From: Bathymodiolus brooksi
Taxonomy: Eukaryota; Mollusca; Bivalvia; Mytilida; Modiolidae
Assembly: GCA_963680875.1 (NCBI GenBank)
Contig: OY804578.1
Location: 96,935,689-96,999,688, forward strand
Direction: 5' to 3'
DNA: 64,000 nt
Both the position numbers and the translations under genes were made by a program. Under the pieces are notes generated by a model. That model saw only the letters and a list, made by a program, of their open reading frames with translations, made no database searches and was not told the DNA's origin. This document shows positions 25,291-38,771 of the stretch, piece by piece. Positions within the stretch are counted from its first letter, which is position 1. Each line of letters opens with the position of its first letter.

Positions 25291-26975
25291 GAAAAAAGGG
25301 GGGGGCTAAATGTAAACATTTCATAGTATTTAGCTATTAAATATACAACTGAGGCATATATATGTGTTAAAATTGTTTATTGTGTTAGAAATTAGCTTAA
25401 TAACTGTAATATATAAGAGAATAGGTAAGTTTTGGTATGTTACACAATCTGAACTCAACAGCTGTAAATGGAGTTATTTTCATTAAAAATCTTCAAGGGG
25501 GTACCTTTGCATTTGAACACTTATACTTGCAAATATCAGACAGCCACATACCTTATGAGTTTTTTTGGGGGTTGATATTGTCTAAGGAATAGAAATTAGG
25601 CCAACAAATGGTGAAAGAAACAAGTTTTGTTGCTGTTTAGGTGTCAAACCACTAATTCACCAATCAGAGCTTGGAACATATACGAAAGTAGTCCCTTTTC
25701 AAGAAAAAGTTCCTTTCACTTTGTAGTATTGTGAAAACTACTGAATGGAATGGACTAATTAAAATTGATAATTGAAGTTAATAAATAGGGATTATTTTGA
25801 GCCCAAATTTGATGGATTTAGTTGTATTTTAATACCTCTATGGAGGATTTGATGCATGACCTATAAATACTGAATTTCTTGGGGATGACTGAGCTATTTT
25901 TAGAGTAGGTGTTTTCCGTAGCATGGCATTTCACTGCCAGATTTTAAACATGCCCTGATATTTTGACAGAACGTAGAGGAATCATGTACGTTTCAGAAAA
26001 TATATGGTCTTGGTAAGGTTAAACTTAAGATAAAATGACCAGGTAGGCTCGAAAAAACACAAATTTAGTAGAAAACCTTAAAGAAATTAATTAGTGGTTT
26101 TACACCTTAAAGACAAAAACGTCAAAACTATCTTTTGTTGCTATCATGTTCAAATTAGCCTATAAATGTCACAACAGACCCCGAGTGACATTTTTCATAC
26201 AAAAATGTTACAAAATGCATGTTAAGTAATATTTTGGAATATTGCTCCCAAACACTGGATATACATGGACACCGGGTATTGCAACTCATTTTATTTTAAT
26301 TTTTGACTTTATAATTATTGGGAATATGTTATTGAATGTGTTTTTGCAGTAGAAGGGCATATAATATTGAAAATATGGTTGATAATAAGAATTTAACAAA
26401 TTTCATCATGCGGCAGTTTGTCGACTTCAAATATAGGATATGGTGATATCATGATTGGATTTTTTTCAATCCTACCCATTTTTACTGGTAAATTTTGATA
26501 GTTTCAGTTAGAATACATGTACAATGTACTTACAAAATAATATAAGGCTATAGAAAGCAGTTTTAATTGAAAATTATGTAGTAAAAACCTGGTAATTTAA
26601 GTGATCCCAGAAAAATTATTTTGACTGCCTAGCATTTTCTACTAATTTTTCAAATTGTCAATTTGAATTTCATGTTTTAGAGTATTATTTGGCTGTAACA
26701 GTACATTTGAACATCCAGCTTACTTAAACAGTGAAAAAAAATGATGTGGAAGCATATATTTATTGAGTTTTGGGGGAAATTATAGTTGTGCACCATCAGA
26801 AATTCCAAGACTTGAATATCAATAAATCATATTTTTGCAAATTTGATGGAATTAGAAGGAATTTCAACTAAAGATGTATATACAAAAACATATTTTATGT
26901 CTTAAACCACATAATTTATGGGATAAAAGCATGAATTAACAAAATTAAGAATGATGTGAGCTCATTTTATGGGAC
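25291..26975 (+). repeat. Satellite unit 16 (X/Y intermediate, 1,685 bp)
   Basis: It is a close match to unit 13: 8-G tract, gttaataaatag, ttggtaagg, accccgag, and a G5 after a shortened T run. It lacks the private changes of unit 13. Confidence 0.97.
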
Positions 26976-28660
26976 GAAAAAAGGGGGGGCTAAATGTAAA
27001 CATTTCATAGTATTTAGCTATTAAATATACAACTGAGGCATATATATGTGTTAAAATTGTTTATTGTGTTAGAAATTAGCTTAATAACTGTAATATATAA
27101 GAGAATAGGTAAGTTTTGGTATGTTACACAATCTGAACTCAACAGCTGTAAATGGAGTTATTTTCATTAAAAATCTTCAAGGGGGTACCTTTGCATTTGA
27201 ACACTTATACTTGCAAATATCAGACAGCCACATACCTTATGAGTTTTTTTTGGGGTTGATATTGTCTAAGGAATAGAAATTAGGCCAACAAATGGTGAAA
27301 GAAACAAGTTTTGTTGCTCTTTAGGTGTCAAACCACTAATTCACCAATCAGAGCTTGGAACATATACGAAAGTAGTCCCTTTTCAAGAAAAAGTTCCTTT
27401 CACTTTGTAGTATTGTGAAAACTACTGAATGGAATGGACTAATTAAAATTGATAATTGAAGTTAAATAAATAGGGATTATTTTGAGCCCACATTTGATGG
27501 ATTTAGTTGTATTTTAATACCTCTATGGAGGATTTGATGCATGACCTATAAATACTGAATTTCTTGGGGATGACTGAGCTATTTTTAGAGTAGGTGTTTT
27601 CCGTAGCATGGCATTTCACTGCAAGATTTTAAACATGCCCTGATATTTTGACAGAACGTAGAGGAATCATGTACGTTTCAGAAAATATATGGTCTTGGAA
27701 AGGTTAAACTTAAGATAAAATGACCAGGTAGGCTCGAAAAAACACAAATTTAGTAGAAAACCTTAAAGAAATTAATTAGTGGTTTTACACCTTAAAGACA
27801 AAAACGTCAAAACTATCTTTTGTTGCTATCCTGTTCAAATTAGCCTATAAATGTCACAACAGACCCTGAGTGACATTTTTCATACAAAAATGTTACAAAA
27901 TGCATGTTAAGTAATATTTTGGAATATTGCTCCCAAACACTGGATATACATGGACACCGGGTATTGCAACTCATTTTATTTTAATTTTTGACTTTATAAT
28001 TATTGGGAATATGTTATTGAATGTGTTTTTGCAGTAGAAGGGCATATAATATTGAAAATATGGTTGATAATAAGAATTTAACAAATTTCATCATGCGGCA
28101 GTTTGTCGACTTCAAATATAGGATATGGTGATATCATGATTGGATTTTTTTTAATCCTACCCATTTTTACTGGTAAATTTTGATAGTTTCAGTTAGAATA
28201 CATGTACAATGTACTTACAAAATAATATAAGGCTATAGAAAGCAGTTTTAATTGAAAATTATGTAGTAAAAACCTGGTAATTTAAGTGATCCCAGAAAAA
28301 TTATTTTGACTGCCTAGCATTTTCTACTAATTTTTCAAATTATCAATTTGAATTTCATGTTTTAGAGTATTATTTGGCTGTAACAGTACATTTGAACATC
28401 CAGCTTACTTAAACAGTGAAAAAAAATGATGTGGAAGCATATATTTATTGAGTTTTGGGGGAAATTATAGTTGTGCACCATCAGAAATTCCAAGACTTGA
28501 ATATCAATAAATCATATTTTTGCAAATTTGATGGAATTAGAAGGAATTTCAACTAAAGATGTATATACAAAAACATATTTTATGTCTTAAACCACATAAT
28601 TTATGGGATAAAAGCATGAATTAACAAAATTAAGAATGATGTGAGCTCATTTTATGGGAC
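26976..28660 (+). repeat. Satellite unit 17 (family X, 1,685 bp)
   Basis: It carries gcccacattt like units 14 and 19, but gctctttagg where both of those have gctgttt, which suggests a short conversion tract or a back change. Confidence 0.97.
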
Positions 28661-30345
28661 GAAAAAAGGGGGGGCTAAATGTAAATATTTCATAGTATTT
28701 AGCTATTAAATATACAACTGAGGCATATATATGTGTTAAAATTGTTTATTGTGTTAGAAATTAGCTTAATAACTGTAATATATAAGAGAATAGGTAAGTT
28801 TTGGTATGTTACACAATCTGAACTCAACAGCTGTAAATGGAGTTATTTTCATTAAAAATCTTCAAGGGGGTACCTTTGCATTTGAACACTTATACTTGCA
28901 AATATCAGACAGCCACATACCTTATGAGTTTTTTTTGGGGTTGATATTGTCTAAGGAATAGAAATTAGGCCAACAAATGGTGAAAGAAACAAGTTTTGTT
29001 GCTGTTTAGGTGTCAAACCACTAATTCACCAATCAGAGCTTGGAACATATACGAAAGTAGTCCCTTTTCAAGAAAAAGTTCCTTTCACTTTGTAGTATTG
29101 TGAAAACTACTGAATGGAATGGACTAATTAAAATTGATAATTGAAGTTAAATAAATAGGGATTATTTTGAGCCCAAATTTGATGGATTTAGTTGTATTTT
29201 AATACCTCTATGGAGGATTTGATGCATGACCTATAAATACTGAATTTCTTGGGGATGACTGAGCTATTTTTAGAGTAGGTGTTTTCCGTAGCATGGCATT
29301 TCACTGCCAGATTTTAAACATGCCCTGATATTTTGACAGAACGTAGAGGAATCATGTACGTTTCAGAAAATATATGATCTTGGTAAGGTTAAACTTAAGA
29401 TAAAATGACCAGGTAGGCTCGAAAAAACACAAATTTAGTAGAAAACCTTAAAGAAATTAATTAGTGGTTTTACACCTTAAAGACAAAAACGTCAAAACTA
29501 TCTTTTGTTGCTATCATGTTCAAATTAGCCTATAAATGTCACAACAGACCCCGAGTGACATTTTTCATACAAAAATGTTACAAAATGCATGTTAAGTAAT
29601 ATTTTGGAATATTGCTCCCAAACACTGGATATACATGGACACCGGGTATTGCAACTCATTTTATTTTAATTTTTGACTTTATAATTATTGGGAATATGTT
29701 ATTGAATGTGTTTTTGCAGTAGAAGGGCATATAATATTGAAAATATGGTTGATAATAAGAATTTAACAAATTTCATCATGCGGCAGTTTGTCGACTTCAA
29801 ATATAGGATATGGTGATATCATGATTGGATTTTTTTCAATCCTACCCATTTTTACTGGTAAATTTTGATAGTTTCAGTTAGAATACATGTACAATGTACT
29901 TACAAAATAATATAAGGCTATAGAAAGCAGTTTTAATTGAAAATTATGTAGTAAAAACCTGGTAATTTAAGTGATCCCAGAAAAATTATTTTGACTGCCT
30001 AGCATTTTCTACTAATTTTTCAAATTGTCAATTTGAATTTCATGTTTTAGAGTATTATTTGGCTGTAACAGTACATTTGAACATCCAGCTTACTTAAACA
30101 GTGAAAAAAAATGATGTGGAAGCATATATTTATTGAGTTTTGGGGGAAATTATAGTTGTGCACCATCAGAAATTCCAAGACTTGAATATCAATAAATCAT
30201 ATTTTTGCAAATTTGATGGAATTAGAAGGAATTTCAACTAAAGATGTATATACAAAAACATATTTTATGTCTTAAACCACATAATTTATGGGATAAAAGC
30301 ATGAATTAACAAAATTAAGAATGATGTGAGCTCATTTTATGGGAC
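28661..30345 (+). repeat. Satellite unit 18 (mosaic, 1,685 bp)
   Basis: The start has gtaaatattt as in units 15 and 20. From gccagatttt onward it follows units 13/16 (ttggtaagg, accccgag, caatcc, attgtcaat), but without their gttaataaatag deletion. The switch therefore lies between that A run and the gccag site. A at 29377 (atgatcttgg) is private. Confidence 0.97.
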
Positions 30346-32030
30346 GAAAAAAGGGGGGGCTAAATGTAAACATTTCATAGTATTTAGCTATTAAATATAC
30401 AACTGAGGCATATATATGTGTTAAAATTGTTTATTGTGTTAGAAATTAGCTTAATAACTGTAATATATAAGAGAATAGGTAAGTTTTGGTATGTTACACA
30501 ATCTGAACTCAACAGCTGTAAATGGAGTTATTTTCATTAAAAATCTTCAAGGGGGTACCTTTGCATTTGAACACTTATACTTGCAAATATCAGACAGCCA
30601 CATACCTTATGAGTTTTTTTTGGGGTTGATATTGTCTAAGGAATAGAAATTAGGCCAACAAATGGTGAAAGAAACAAGTTTTGTTGCTGTTTAGGTGTCA
30701 AACCACTAATTCACCAATCAGAGCTTGGAACATATACGAAAGTAGTCCCTTTTCAAGAAAAAGTTCCTTTCACTTTGTAGTATTGTGAAAACTACTGAAT
30801 GGAATGGACTAATTAAAATTGATAATTGAAGTTAAATAAATAGGGATTATTTTGAGCCCACATTTGATGGATTTAGTTGTATTTTAATACCTCTATGGAG
30901 GATTTGATGCATGACCTATAAATACTGAATTTCTTGGGGATGACTGAGCTATTTTTAGAGTAGGTGTTTTCCGTAGCATGGCATTTCACTGCAAGATTTT
31001 AAACATGCCCTGATATTTTGACAGAACGTAGAGGAATCATGTACGTTTCAGAAAATATATGGTCTTGGAAAGGTTAAACTTAAGATAAAATGACCAGGTA
31101 GGCTCGAAAAAACACAAATTTAGTAGAAAACCTTAAAGAAATTAATTAGTGGTTTTACACCTTAAAGACAAAAACGTCAAAACTATCTTTTGTTGCTATC
31201 CTGTTCAAATTAGCCTATAAATGTCACAACAGACCCTGAGTGACATTTTTCATACAAAAATGTTACAAAATGCATGTTAAGTAATATTTTGGAATATTGC
31301 TCCCAAACACTGGATATACATGGACACCGGGTATTGCAACTCATTTTATTTTAATTTTTGACTTTATAATTATTGGGAATATGTTATTGAATGTGTTTTT
31401 GCAGTAGAAGGGCATATAATATTGAAAATATGGTTGATAATAAGAATTTAACAAATTTCATCATGCGGCAGTTTGTCGACTTCAAATATAGGATATGGTG
31501 ATATCATGATTGGATTTTTTTTAATCCTACCCATTTTTACTGGTAAATTTTGATAGTTTCAGTTAGAATACATGTACAATGTACTTACAAAATAATATAA
31601 GGCTATAGAAAGCAGTTTTAATTGAAAATTATGTAGTAAAAACCTGGTAATTTAAGTGATCCCAGAAAAATTATTTTGACTGCCTAGCATTTTCTACTAA
31701 TTTTTCAAATTATCAATTTGAATTTCATGTTTTAGAGTATTATTTGGCTGTAACAGTACATTTGAACATCCAGCTTACTTAAACAGTGAAAAAAAATGAT
31801 GTGGAAGCATATATTTATTGAGTTTTGGGGGAAATTATAGTTGTGCACCATCAGAAATTCCAAGACTTGAATATCAATAAATCATATTTTTGCAAATTTG
31901 ATGGAATTAGAAGGAATTTCAACTAAAGATGTATATACAAAAACATATTTTATGTCTTAAACCACATAATTTATGGGATAAAAGCATGAATTAACAAAAT
32001 TAAGAATGATGTGAGCTCATTTTATGGGAC
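30346..32030 (+). repeat. Satellite unit 19 (family X, 1,685 bp)
   Basis: It has gcccacattt with gctgttt and ctgcaag, very like unit 14 without the private A of that unit. Confidence 0.97.
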
Positions 32031-33715
32031 GAAAAAAGGGGGGGCTAAATGTAAATATTTCATAGTATTTAGCTATTAAATATACAACTGAGGCATATAT
32101 ATGTGTTAAAATTGTTTATTGTGTTAGAAATTAGCTTAATAACTGTAATATATAAGAGAATAGGTAAGTTTTGGTATGTTACACAATCTGAACTCAACAG
32201 CTGTAAATGGAGTTATTTTCATTAAAAATCTTCAAGGGGGTACCTTTGCATTTGAACACTTATACTTGCAAATATCAGACAGCCACATACCTTATGAGTT
32301 TTTTTTGGGGTTGATATTGTCTAAGGAATAGAAATTAGGCCAACAAATGGTGAAAGAAACAAGTTTTGTTGCTGTTTAGGTGTCAAACCACTAATTCACC
32401 AATCAGAGCTTGGAACATATACGAAAGTAGTCCCTTTTCAAGAAAAAGTTCCTTTCACTTTGTAGTATTGTGAAAACTACTGAATGGAATGGACTAATTA
32501 AAATTGATAATTGAAGTTAAATAAATAGGGATTATTTTGAGCCCAAATTTGATGGATTTAGTTGTATTTTAATACCTCTATGGAGGATTTGATGCATGAC
32601 CTATAAATACTGAATTTCTTGGGGATGACTGAGCTATTTTTAGAGTAGGTGTTTTCCGTAGCATGGCATTTCACTGCAAGATTTTAAACATGCCCTGATA
32701 TTTTGACAGAACGTAGAGGAATCATGTACGTTTCAGAAAATATATGGTCTTGGAAAGGTTAAACTTAAGATAAAATGACCAGGTAGGCTCGAAAAAACAC
32801 AAATTTAGTAGAAAACCTTAAAGAAATTAATTAGTGGTTTTACACCTTAAAGACAAAAACGTCAAAACTATCTTTTGTTGCTATCCTGTTCAAATTAGCC
32901 TATAAATGTCACAACAGACCCTGAGTGACATTTTTCATACAAAAATGTTACAAAATGCATGTTAAGTAATATTTTGGAATATTGCTCCCAAACACTGGAT
33001 ATACATGGACACCGGGTATTGCAACTCATTTTATTTTAATTTTTGACTTTATAATTATTGGGAATATGTTATTGAATGTGTTTTTGCAGTAGAAGGACAT
33101 ATAATATTGAAAATATGGTTGATAATAAGAATTTAACAAATTTCATCATGCGGCAGTTTGTCGACTTCAAATATAGGATATGGTGATATCATGATTGGAT
33201 TTTTTTTAATCCTACCCATATTTACTGGTAAATTTTGATAGTTTCAGTTAGAATACATGTACAATGTACTTACAAAATAATATAAGGCTATAGAAAGCAG
33301 TTTTAATTGAAAATTATGTAGTAAAAACCTGGTAATTTAAGTGATCCAAGAAAAATTATTTTGACTGCCTAGCATTTTCTACTAATTTTTCAAATTATCA
33401 ATTTGAATTTCATGTTTTAGAGTATTATTTGGCTGTAACAGTACATTTGAACATCCAGCTTACTTAAACAGTGAAAAAAAATGATGTGGAAGCATATATT
33501 TATTGAGTTTTGGGGGAAATTATAGTTGTGCACCATCAGAAATTCCAAGACTTGAATATCAATAAATCATATTTTTGCAAATTTGATGGAATTAGAAGGA
33601 ATTTCAACTAAAGATGTATATACAAAAACATATTTTATGTCTTAAACCACATAATTTATGGGATAAAAGCATGAATTAACAAAATTAAGAATGATGTGAG
33701 CTCATTTTATGGGAC
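32031..33715 (+). repeat. Satellite unit 20 (family X, 1,685 bp)
   Basis: It starts with gtaaatattt. It has three private changes, A at 33097 (gaaggacat), A at 33220 (acccatattt) and A at 33348 (gatccaag), all in its second half. Confidence 0.97.
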
Positions 33716-35400
33716 GAAAAAAGGGGGGGCTAAATGTAAATATTTCATAGTATTTAGCTATTAAATATACAACTGAGGCATATATATGTGTTAAAATTGT
33801 TTATTGTGTTAGAAATTAGCTTAATAACTGTAATATATAAGAGAATAGGTAAGTTTTGGTATGTTACACAATCTGAACTCAACAGCTGTAAATGGAGTTA
33901 TTTTCATTAAAAATCTTCAAGGGGGTACCTTTGCATTTGAACACTTATACTTGCAAATATCAGACAGCCACATACCTTATGAGTTTTTTTTGGGGTTGAT
34001 ATTGTCTAAGGAATAGAAATTAGGCCAACAAATGGTGAAAGAAACAAGTTTTGTTGCTCTTTAGGTGTCAAACCACTAATTCACCAATCAGAGCTTGGAA
34101 CATATACGAAAGTAGTCCCTTTTCAAGAAAAAGTTCCTTTCACTTTGTAGTATTGTGAAAACTACTGAATGGAATGGACTAATTAAAATTGATAATTGAA
34201 GTTAAATAAATAGGGTTTATTTTGAGCCCAAATTTGATGGATTTAGTTGTATTTTAATACCTCTATGGAGGATTTGATGCATGACCTATAAATACTGAAT
34301 TTCTTGGGGATGACTGAGCTATTTTTAGAGTAGGTGTTTTCCGTAGCATGGCATTTCACTGCCAGATTTTAAACATGCCCTGATATTTTGACAGAACGTA
34401 GAGGAATCATGTACGTTTCAGAAAATATATGGTCTTGGAAAGGTTAAACTTAAGATAAAATGACCAGGTAGGCTCGAAAAAACACAAATTTAGTAGAAAA
34501 CCTTAAAGAAATTAATTAGTGGTTTTACACCTTAAAGACAAAAACATCAAAACTATCTTTTGTTGCTATCATGTTCAAATTAGCCTATAAATGTCACAAC
34601 AGACCCTGAGTGACATTTTTCATACAAAAATGTTACAAAATGCATGTTAAGTAATATTTTGGAATATTGCTCCCAAACACTGGATATACATGGACACCGG
34701 GTATTGCAACTCATTTTATTTTAATTTTTGACTTTATAATTATTGGGAATATGTTATTGAATGTGTTTTTGCAGTAGAAGGGCATATAATATTGAAAATA
34801 TGGTTGATAATAAGAATTTAACAAATTTCATCATGCGGCAGTTTGTCGACTTCAAAAATAGGATATGGTGATATCATGATTGGATTTTTTTCAATCCTAC
34901 CCATTTTTACTGGTAAATTTTGATAGTTTCAGTTAGAATACATGTACAATGTACTTACAAAATAATATAAGGCTATAGAAAGCAGTTTTAATTGAAAATT
35001 ATGTAGTAAAAACCTGGTAATTTAAGTGATCCCAGAAAAATTATTTTGACTGCCTAGCATTTTCTACTAATTTTTCAAATTGTCAATTTGAATTTCATGT
35101 TTTAGAGTATTATTTGGCTGTAACAGTACATTTGAACATCCAGCTTACTTAAACAGTGAAAAAAAATGATGTGGAAGCATATATTTATTGAGTTTTGGGG
35201 GAAATTATAGTTGTGCACCATCAGAAATTCCAAGACTTGAATATCAATAAATCATATTTTTGCAAATTTGATGGAATTAGAAGGAATTTCAACTAAAGAT
35301 GTATATACAAAAACATATTTTATGTCTTAAACCACATAATTTATGGGATAAAAGCATGAATTAACAAAATTAAGAATGATGTGAGCTCATTTTATGGGAC
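33716..35400 (+). repeat. Satellite unit 21 (family Y, 1,685 bp)
   Basis: It combines the gtaaatattt start with Y bases at all four diagnostic sites, caaaaatagg, gctcttt and gccag. T at 34216 (agggtttatt) is private. It ends the three-unit pattern section. Confidence 0.97.
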
Positions 35401-37086
35401 GAAAAAAGGGGGGGGCTAAATGTAAACATTTCATAGTATTTAGCTATTAAATATACAACTGAGGCATATATATGTGTTAAAATTGTTTATTGTGTTAGAA
35501 ATTAGCTTAATAACTGTAATATATAAGAGAATAGGTAAGTTTTGGTATGTTACACAATCTGAACTCAACAGCTGTAAATGGAGTTATTTTCATTAAAAAT
35601 CTTCAAGGGGGTACCTTTGCATTTGAACACTTATACTTGCAAATATCAGACAGCCACATACCTTATGAGTTTTTTTTGGGGTTGATATTGTCTAAGGAAT
35701 AGAAATTAGGCCAACAAATGGTGAAAGAAACAAGTTGTGTTGCTCTTTAGGTGTCAAACCACTAATTCACCAATCAGAGCTTGAAACATATACGAAAGTA
35801 GTCCCTTTTCAAGAAAAAAGTTCCTTTCACTTTGTAGTATTGTGAAAACTACTGAATGGAATGGACTAATTAAAATTGATAATTGAAGTTAATAAATAGG
35901 GATTATTTTGAGCCCAAATTTGATGGATTTAGTTGTATTTTAATACCTCTATGGAGGATTTGATGCATGACCTATAAATACTGAATTTCTTGGGGATGAC
36001 TGAGCTATTTTTAGAGTAGGTGTTTTCCGTAGCATGGCATTTCACTGCAAGATTTTAAACATGCCCTGATATTTTGACAGAACGTAGAGGAATCATGTAC
36101 GTTTCAGAAAATATATGGTCTTGGAAAGGTTAAACTTAAGATAAAATGACCAGGTAGGCTCGAAAAAACACAAATTTAGTAGAAAACCTTAAAGAAATTA
36201 ATTAGTGGTTTTACACCTTAAAGACAAAAACGTCAAAACTATCTTTTGTTGCTATCCTGTTCAAATTAGCCTATAAATGTCACAACAGACCCTGAGTGAC
36301 ATTTTTCATACAAAAATGTTACAAAATGCATGTTAAGTAATATTTTGGAATATTGCTCCCAAACACTGGATATACATGGACACCGGGTATTGCAACCCAT
36401 TTTATTTTAATTTTTGACTTTATAATTATTGGGAATATGTTATTGAATGTGTTTTTGCAGTAGAAGGGCATATAATATTGAAAATATGGTTGATAATAAG
36501 AATTTAACAAATTTCATCATGCGGCAGTTTGTCGACTTCAAATATAGGATATGGTGATATCATGATTGGATTTTTTTTAATCCTACCCATTTTTACTGGT
36601 AAATTTTGATAGTTTCAGTTAGAATACATGTACAATGTACTTACAAAATAATATAAGGCTATAGAAAGCAGTTTTAATTGAAAATTATGTAGTAAAAACC
36701 TGGTAATTTAAGTGATCCCAGAAAAATTATTTTGACTGCCTAGCATTTTCTACTAATTTTTCAAATTATCAATTTGAATTTCATGTTTTAGAGTATTATT
36801 TGGCTGTAACAGTACATTTGAACATCCAGCTTACTTAAACAGTGAAAAAAAATGATGTGGAAGCATATATTTATTGAGTTTTGGGGGAAATTATAGTTGT
36901 GCACCATCAGAAATTCCAAGACTTGAATATCAATAAATCATATTTTTGCAAATTTGATGGAATTAGAAGGAATTTCAACTAAAGATGTATATACAAAAAC
37001 ATATTTTATGTCTTAAACCACATAATTTATGGGATAAAAGCATGAATTAACAAAATTAAGAATGATGTGAGCTCATTTTATGGGAC
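35401..37086 (+). repeat. Satellite unit 22 (family X, 1,686 bp)
   Basis: Three indels combine: 8-G tract (+1), extra A in the aagaaaaaag run (+1), gttaataaatag (-1). It is the first unit with gcaacccat (C at 36397), which opens a 63-codon minus-strand frame at 36319-36510. G at 35737 and A at 35784 are private. Confidence 0.97.
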
Positions 37087-38771
37087 GAAAAAAGGGGGGG
37101 CTAAATGTAAACATTTCATAGTATTTAGCTATTAAATATACAACTGAGGCATATATATGTGTTAAAATTGTTTATTGTGTTAGAAATTAGCTTAATAACT
37201 GTAATATATAAGAGAATAGGTAAGTTTTGGTATGTTACACAATCTGAACTCAACAGCTGTAAATGGAGTTATTTTCATTAAAAATCTTCAAGGGGGTACC
37301 TTTGCATTTGAACACTTATACTTGCAAATATCAGACAGCCACATACCTTATGAGTTTTTTTTGGGGTTGATATTGTCTAAGGAATAGAAATTAGGCCAAC
37401 AAATGGTGAAAGAAACAAGTTTTGTTGCTCTTTAGGTGTCAAACCACTAATTCACCAATCAGAGCTTGGAACATATACGAAAGTAGTCCCTTTTCAAGAA
37501 AAAGTTCCTTTCACTTTGTAGTATTGTGAAAACTACTGAATGGAATGGACTAATTAAAATTGATAATTGAAGTTAAATAAATAGGGATTATTTTGAGCCC
37601 AAATTTGATGGATTTAGTTGTATTTTAATACCTCTATGGAGGATTTGATGCATGACCTATAAATACTGAATTTCTTGGGGATGACTGAGCTATTTTTAGA
37701 GTAGGTGTTTTCCGTAGCATGGCATTTCACTGCAAGATTTTAAACATGCCCTGATATTTTGACAGAACGTAGAGGAATCATGTACGTTTCAGAAAATATA
37801 TGGTCTTGGAAAGGTTAAACTTAAGATAAAATGACCAGGTAGGCTCGAAAAAACACAAATTTAGTAGAAAACCTTAAAGAAATTAATTAGTGGTTTTACA
37901 CCTTAAAGACAAAAACGTCAAAACTATCTTTTGTTGCTATCCTGTTCAAATTAGCCTATAAATGTCACAACAGACCCTGAGTGACATTTTTCATACAAAA
38001 ATGTTACAAAATGCATGTTAAGTAATATTTTGGAATATTGCTCCCAAACACTGGATATACATGGACACCGGGTATTGCAACCCATTTTATTTTAATTTTT
38101 GACTTTATAATTATTGGGAATATGTTATTGAATGTGTTTTTGCAGTAGAAGGGCATATAATATTGAAAATATGGTTGATAATAAGAATTTAACAAATTTC
38201 ATCATGCGGCAGTTTGTCGACTTCAAATATAGGATATGGTGATATCATGATTGGATTTTTTTTAATCCTACCCATTTTTACTGGTAAATTTTGATAGTTT
38301 CAGTTAGAATACATGTACAATGTACTTACAAAATAATATAAGGCTATAGAAAGCAGTTTTAATTGAAAATTATGTAGTAAAAACCTGGTAATTTAAGTGA
38401 TCCCAGAAAAATTATTTTGACTGCCTAGCATTTTCTACTAATTTTTCAAATTATCAATTTGAATTTCATGTTTTAGAGTATTATTTGGCTGTAACAGTAC
38501 ATTTGAACATCCAGCTTACTTAAACAGTGAAAAAAAATGATGTGGAAGCATATATTTATTGAGTTTTGGGGGAAATTATAGTTGTGCACCATCAGAAATT
38601 CCAAGACTTGAATCTCAATAAATCATATTTTTGCAAATTTGATGGAATTAGAAGGAATTTCAACTAAAGATGTATATACAAAAACATATTTTATGTCTTA
38701 AACCACATAATTTATGGGATAAAAGCATGAATTAACAAAATTAAGAATGATGTGAGCTCATTTTATGGGAC
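37087..38771 (+). repeat. Satellite unit 23 (family X, 1,685 bp)
   Basis: gcaacccat (C at 38082) again opens the minus-strand frame at 38004-38195. C at 38614 (gaatctcaat) is private. The G tract is 7. Confidence 0.97.

Larger units (their letters stand above)
25291..30345 (+). repeat. Three-unit higher-order repeat, copy 2 (units 16-18)
   Basis: Units 16 and 17 match units 13 and 14 in their markers. Unit 18 starts like unit 15 (gtaaatattt) but continues like units 13/16 (gccag, ttggtaagg, accccgag), so the third member of this copy is a recombinant. Units 19 and 20 then repeat the 14-15 pair once more. Confidence 0.75.
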
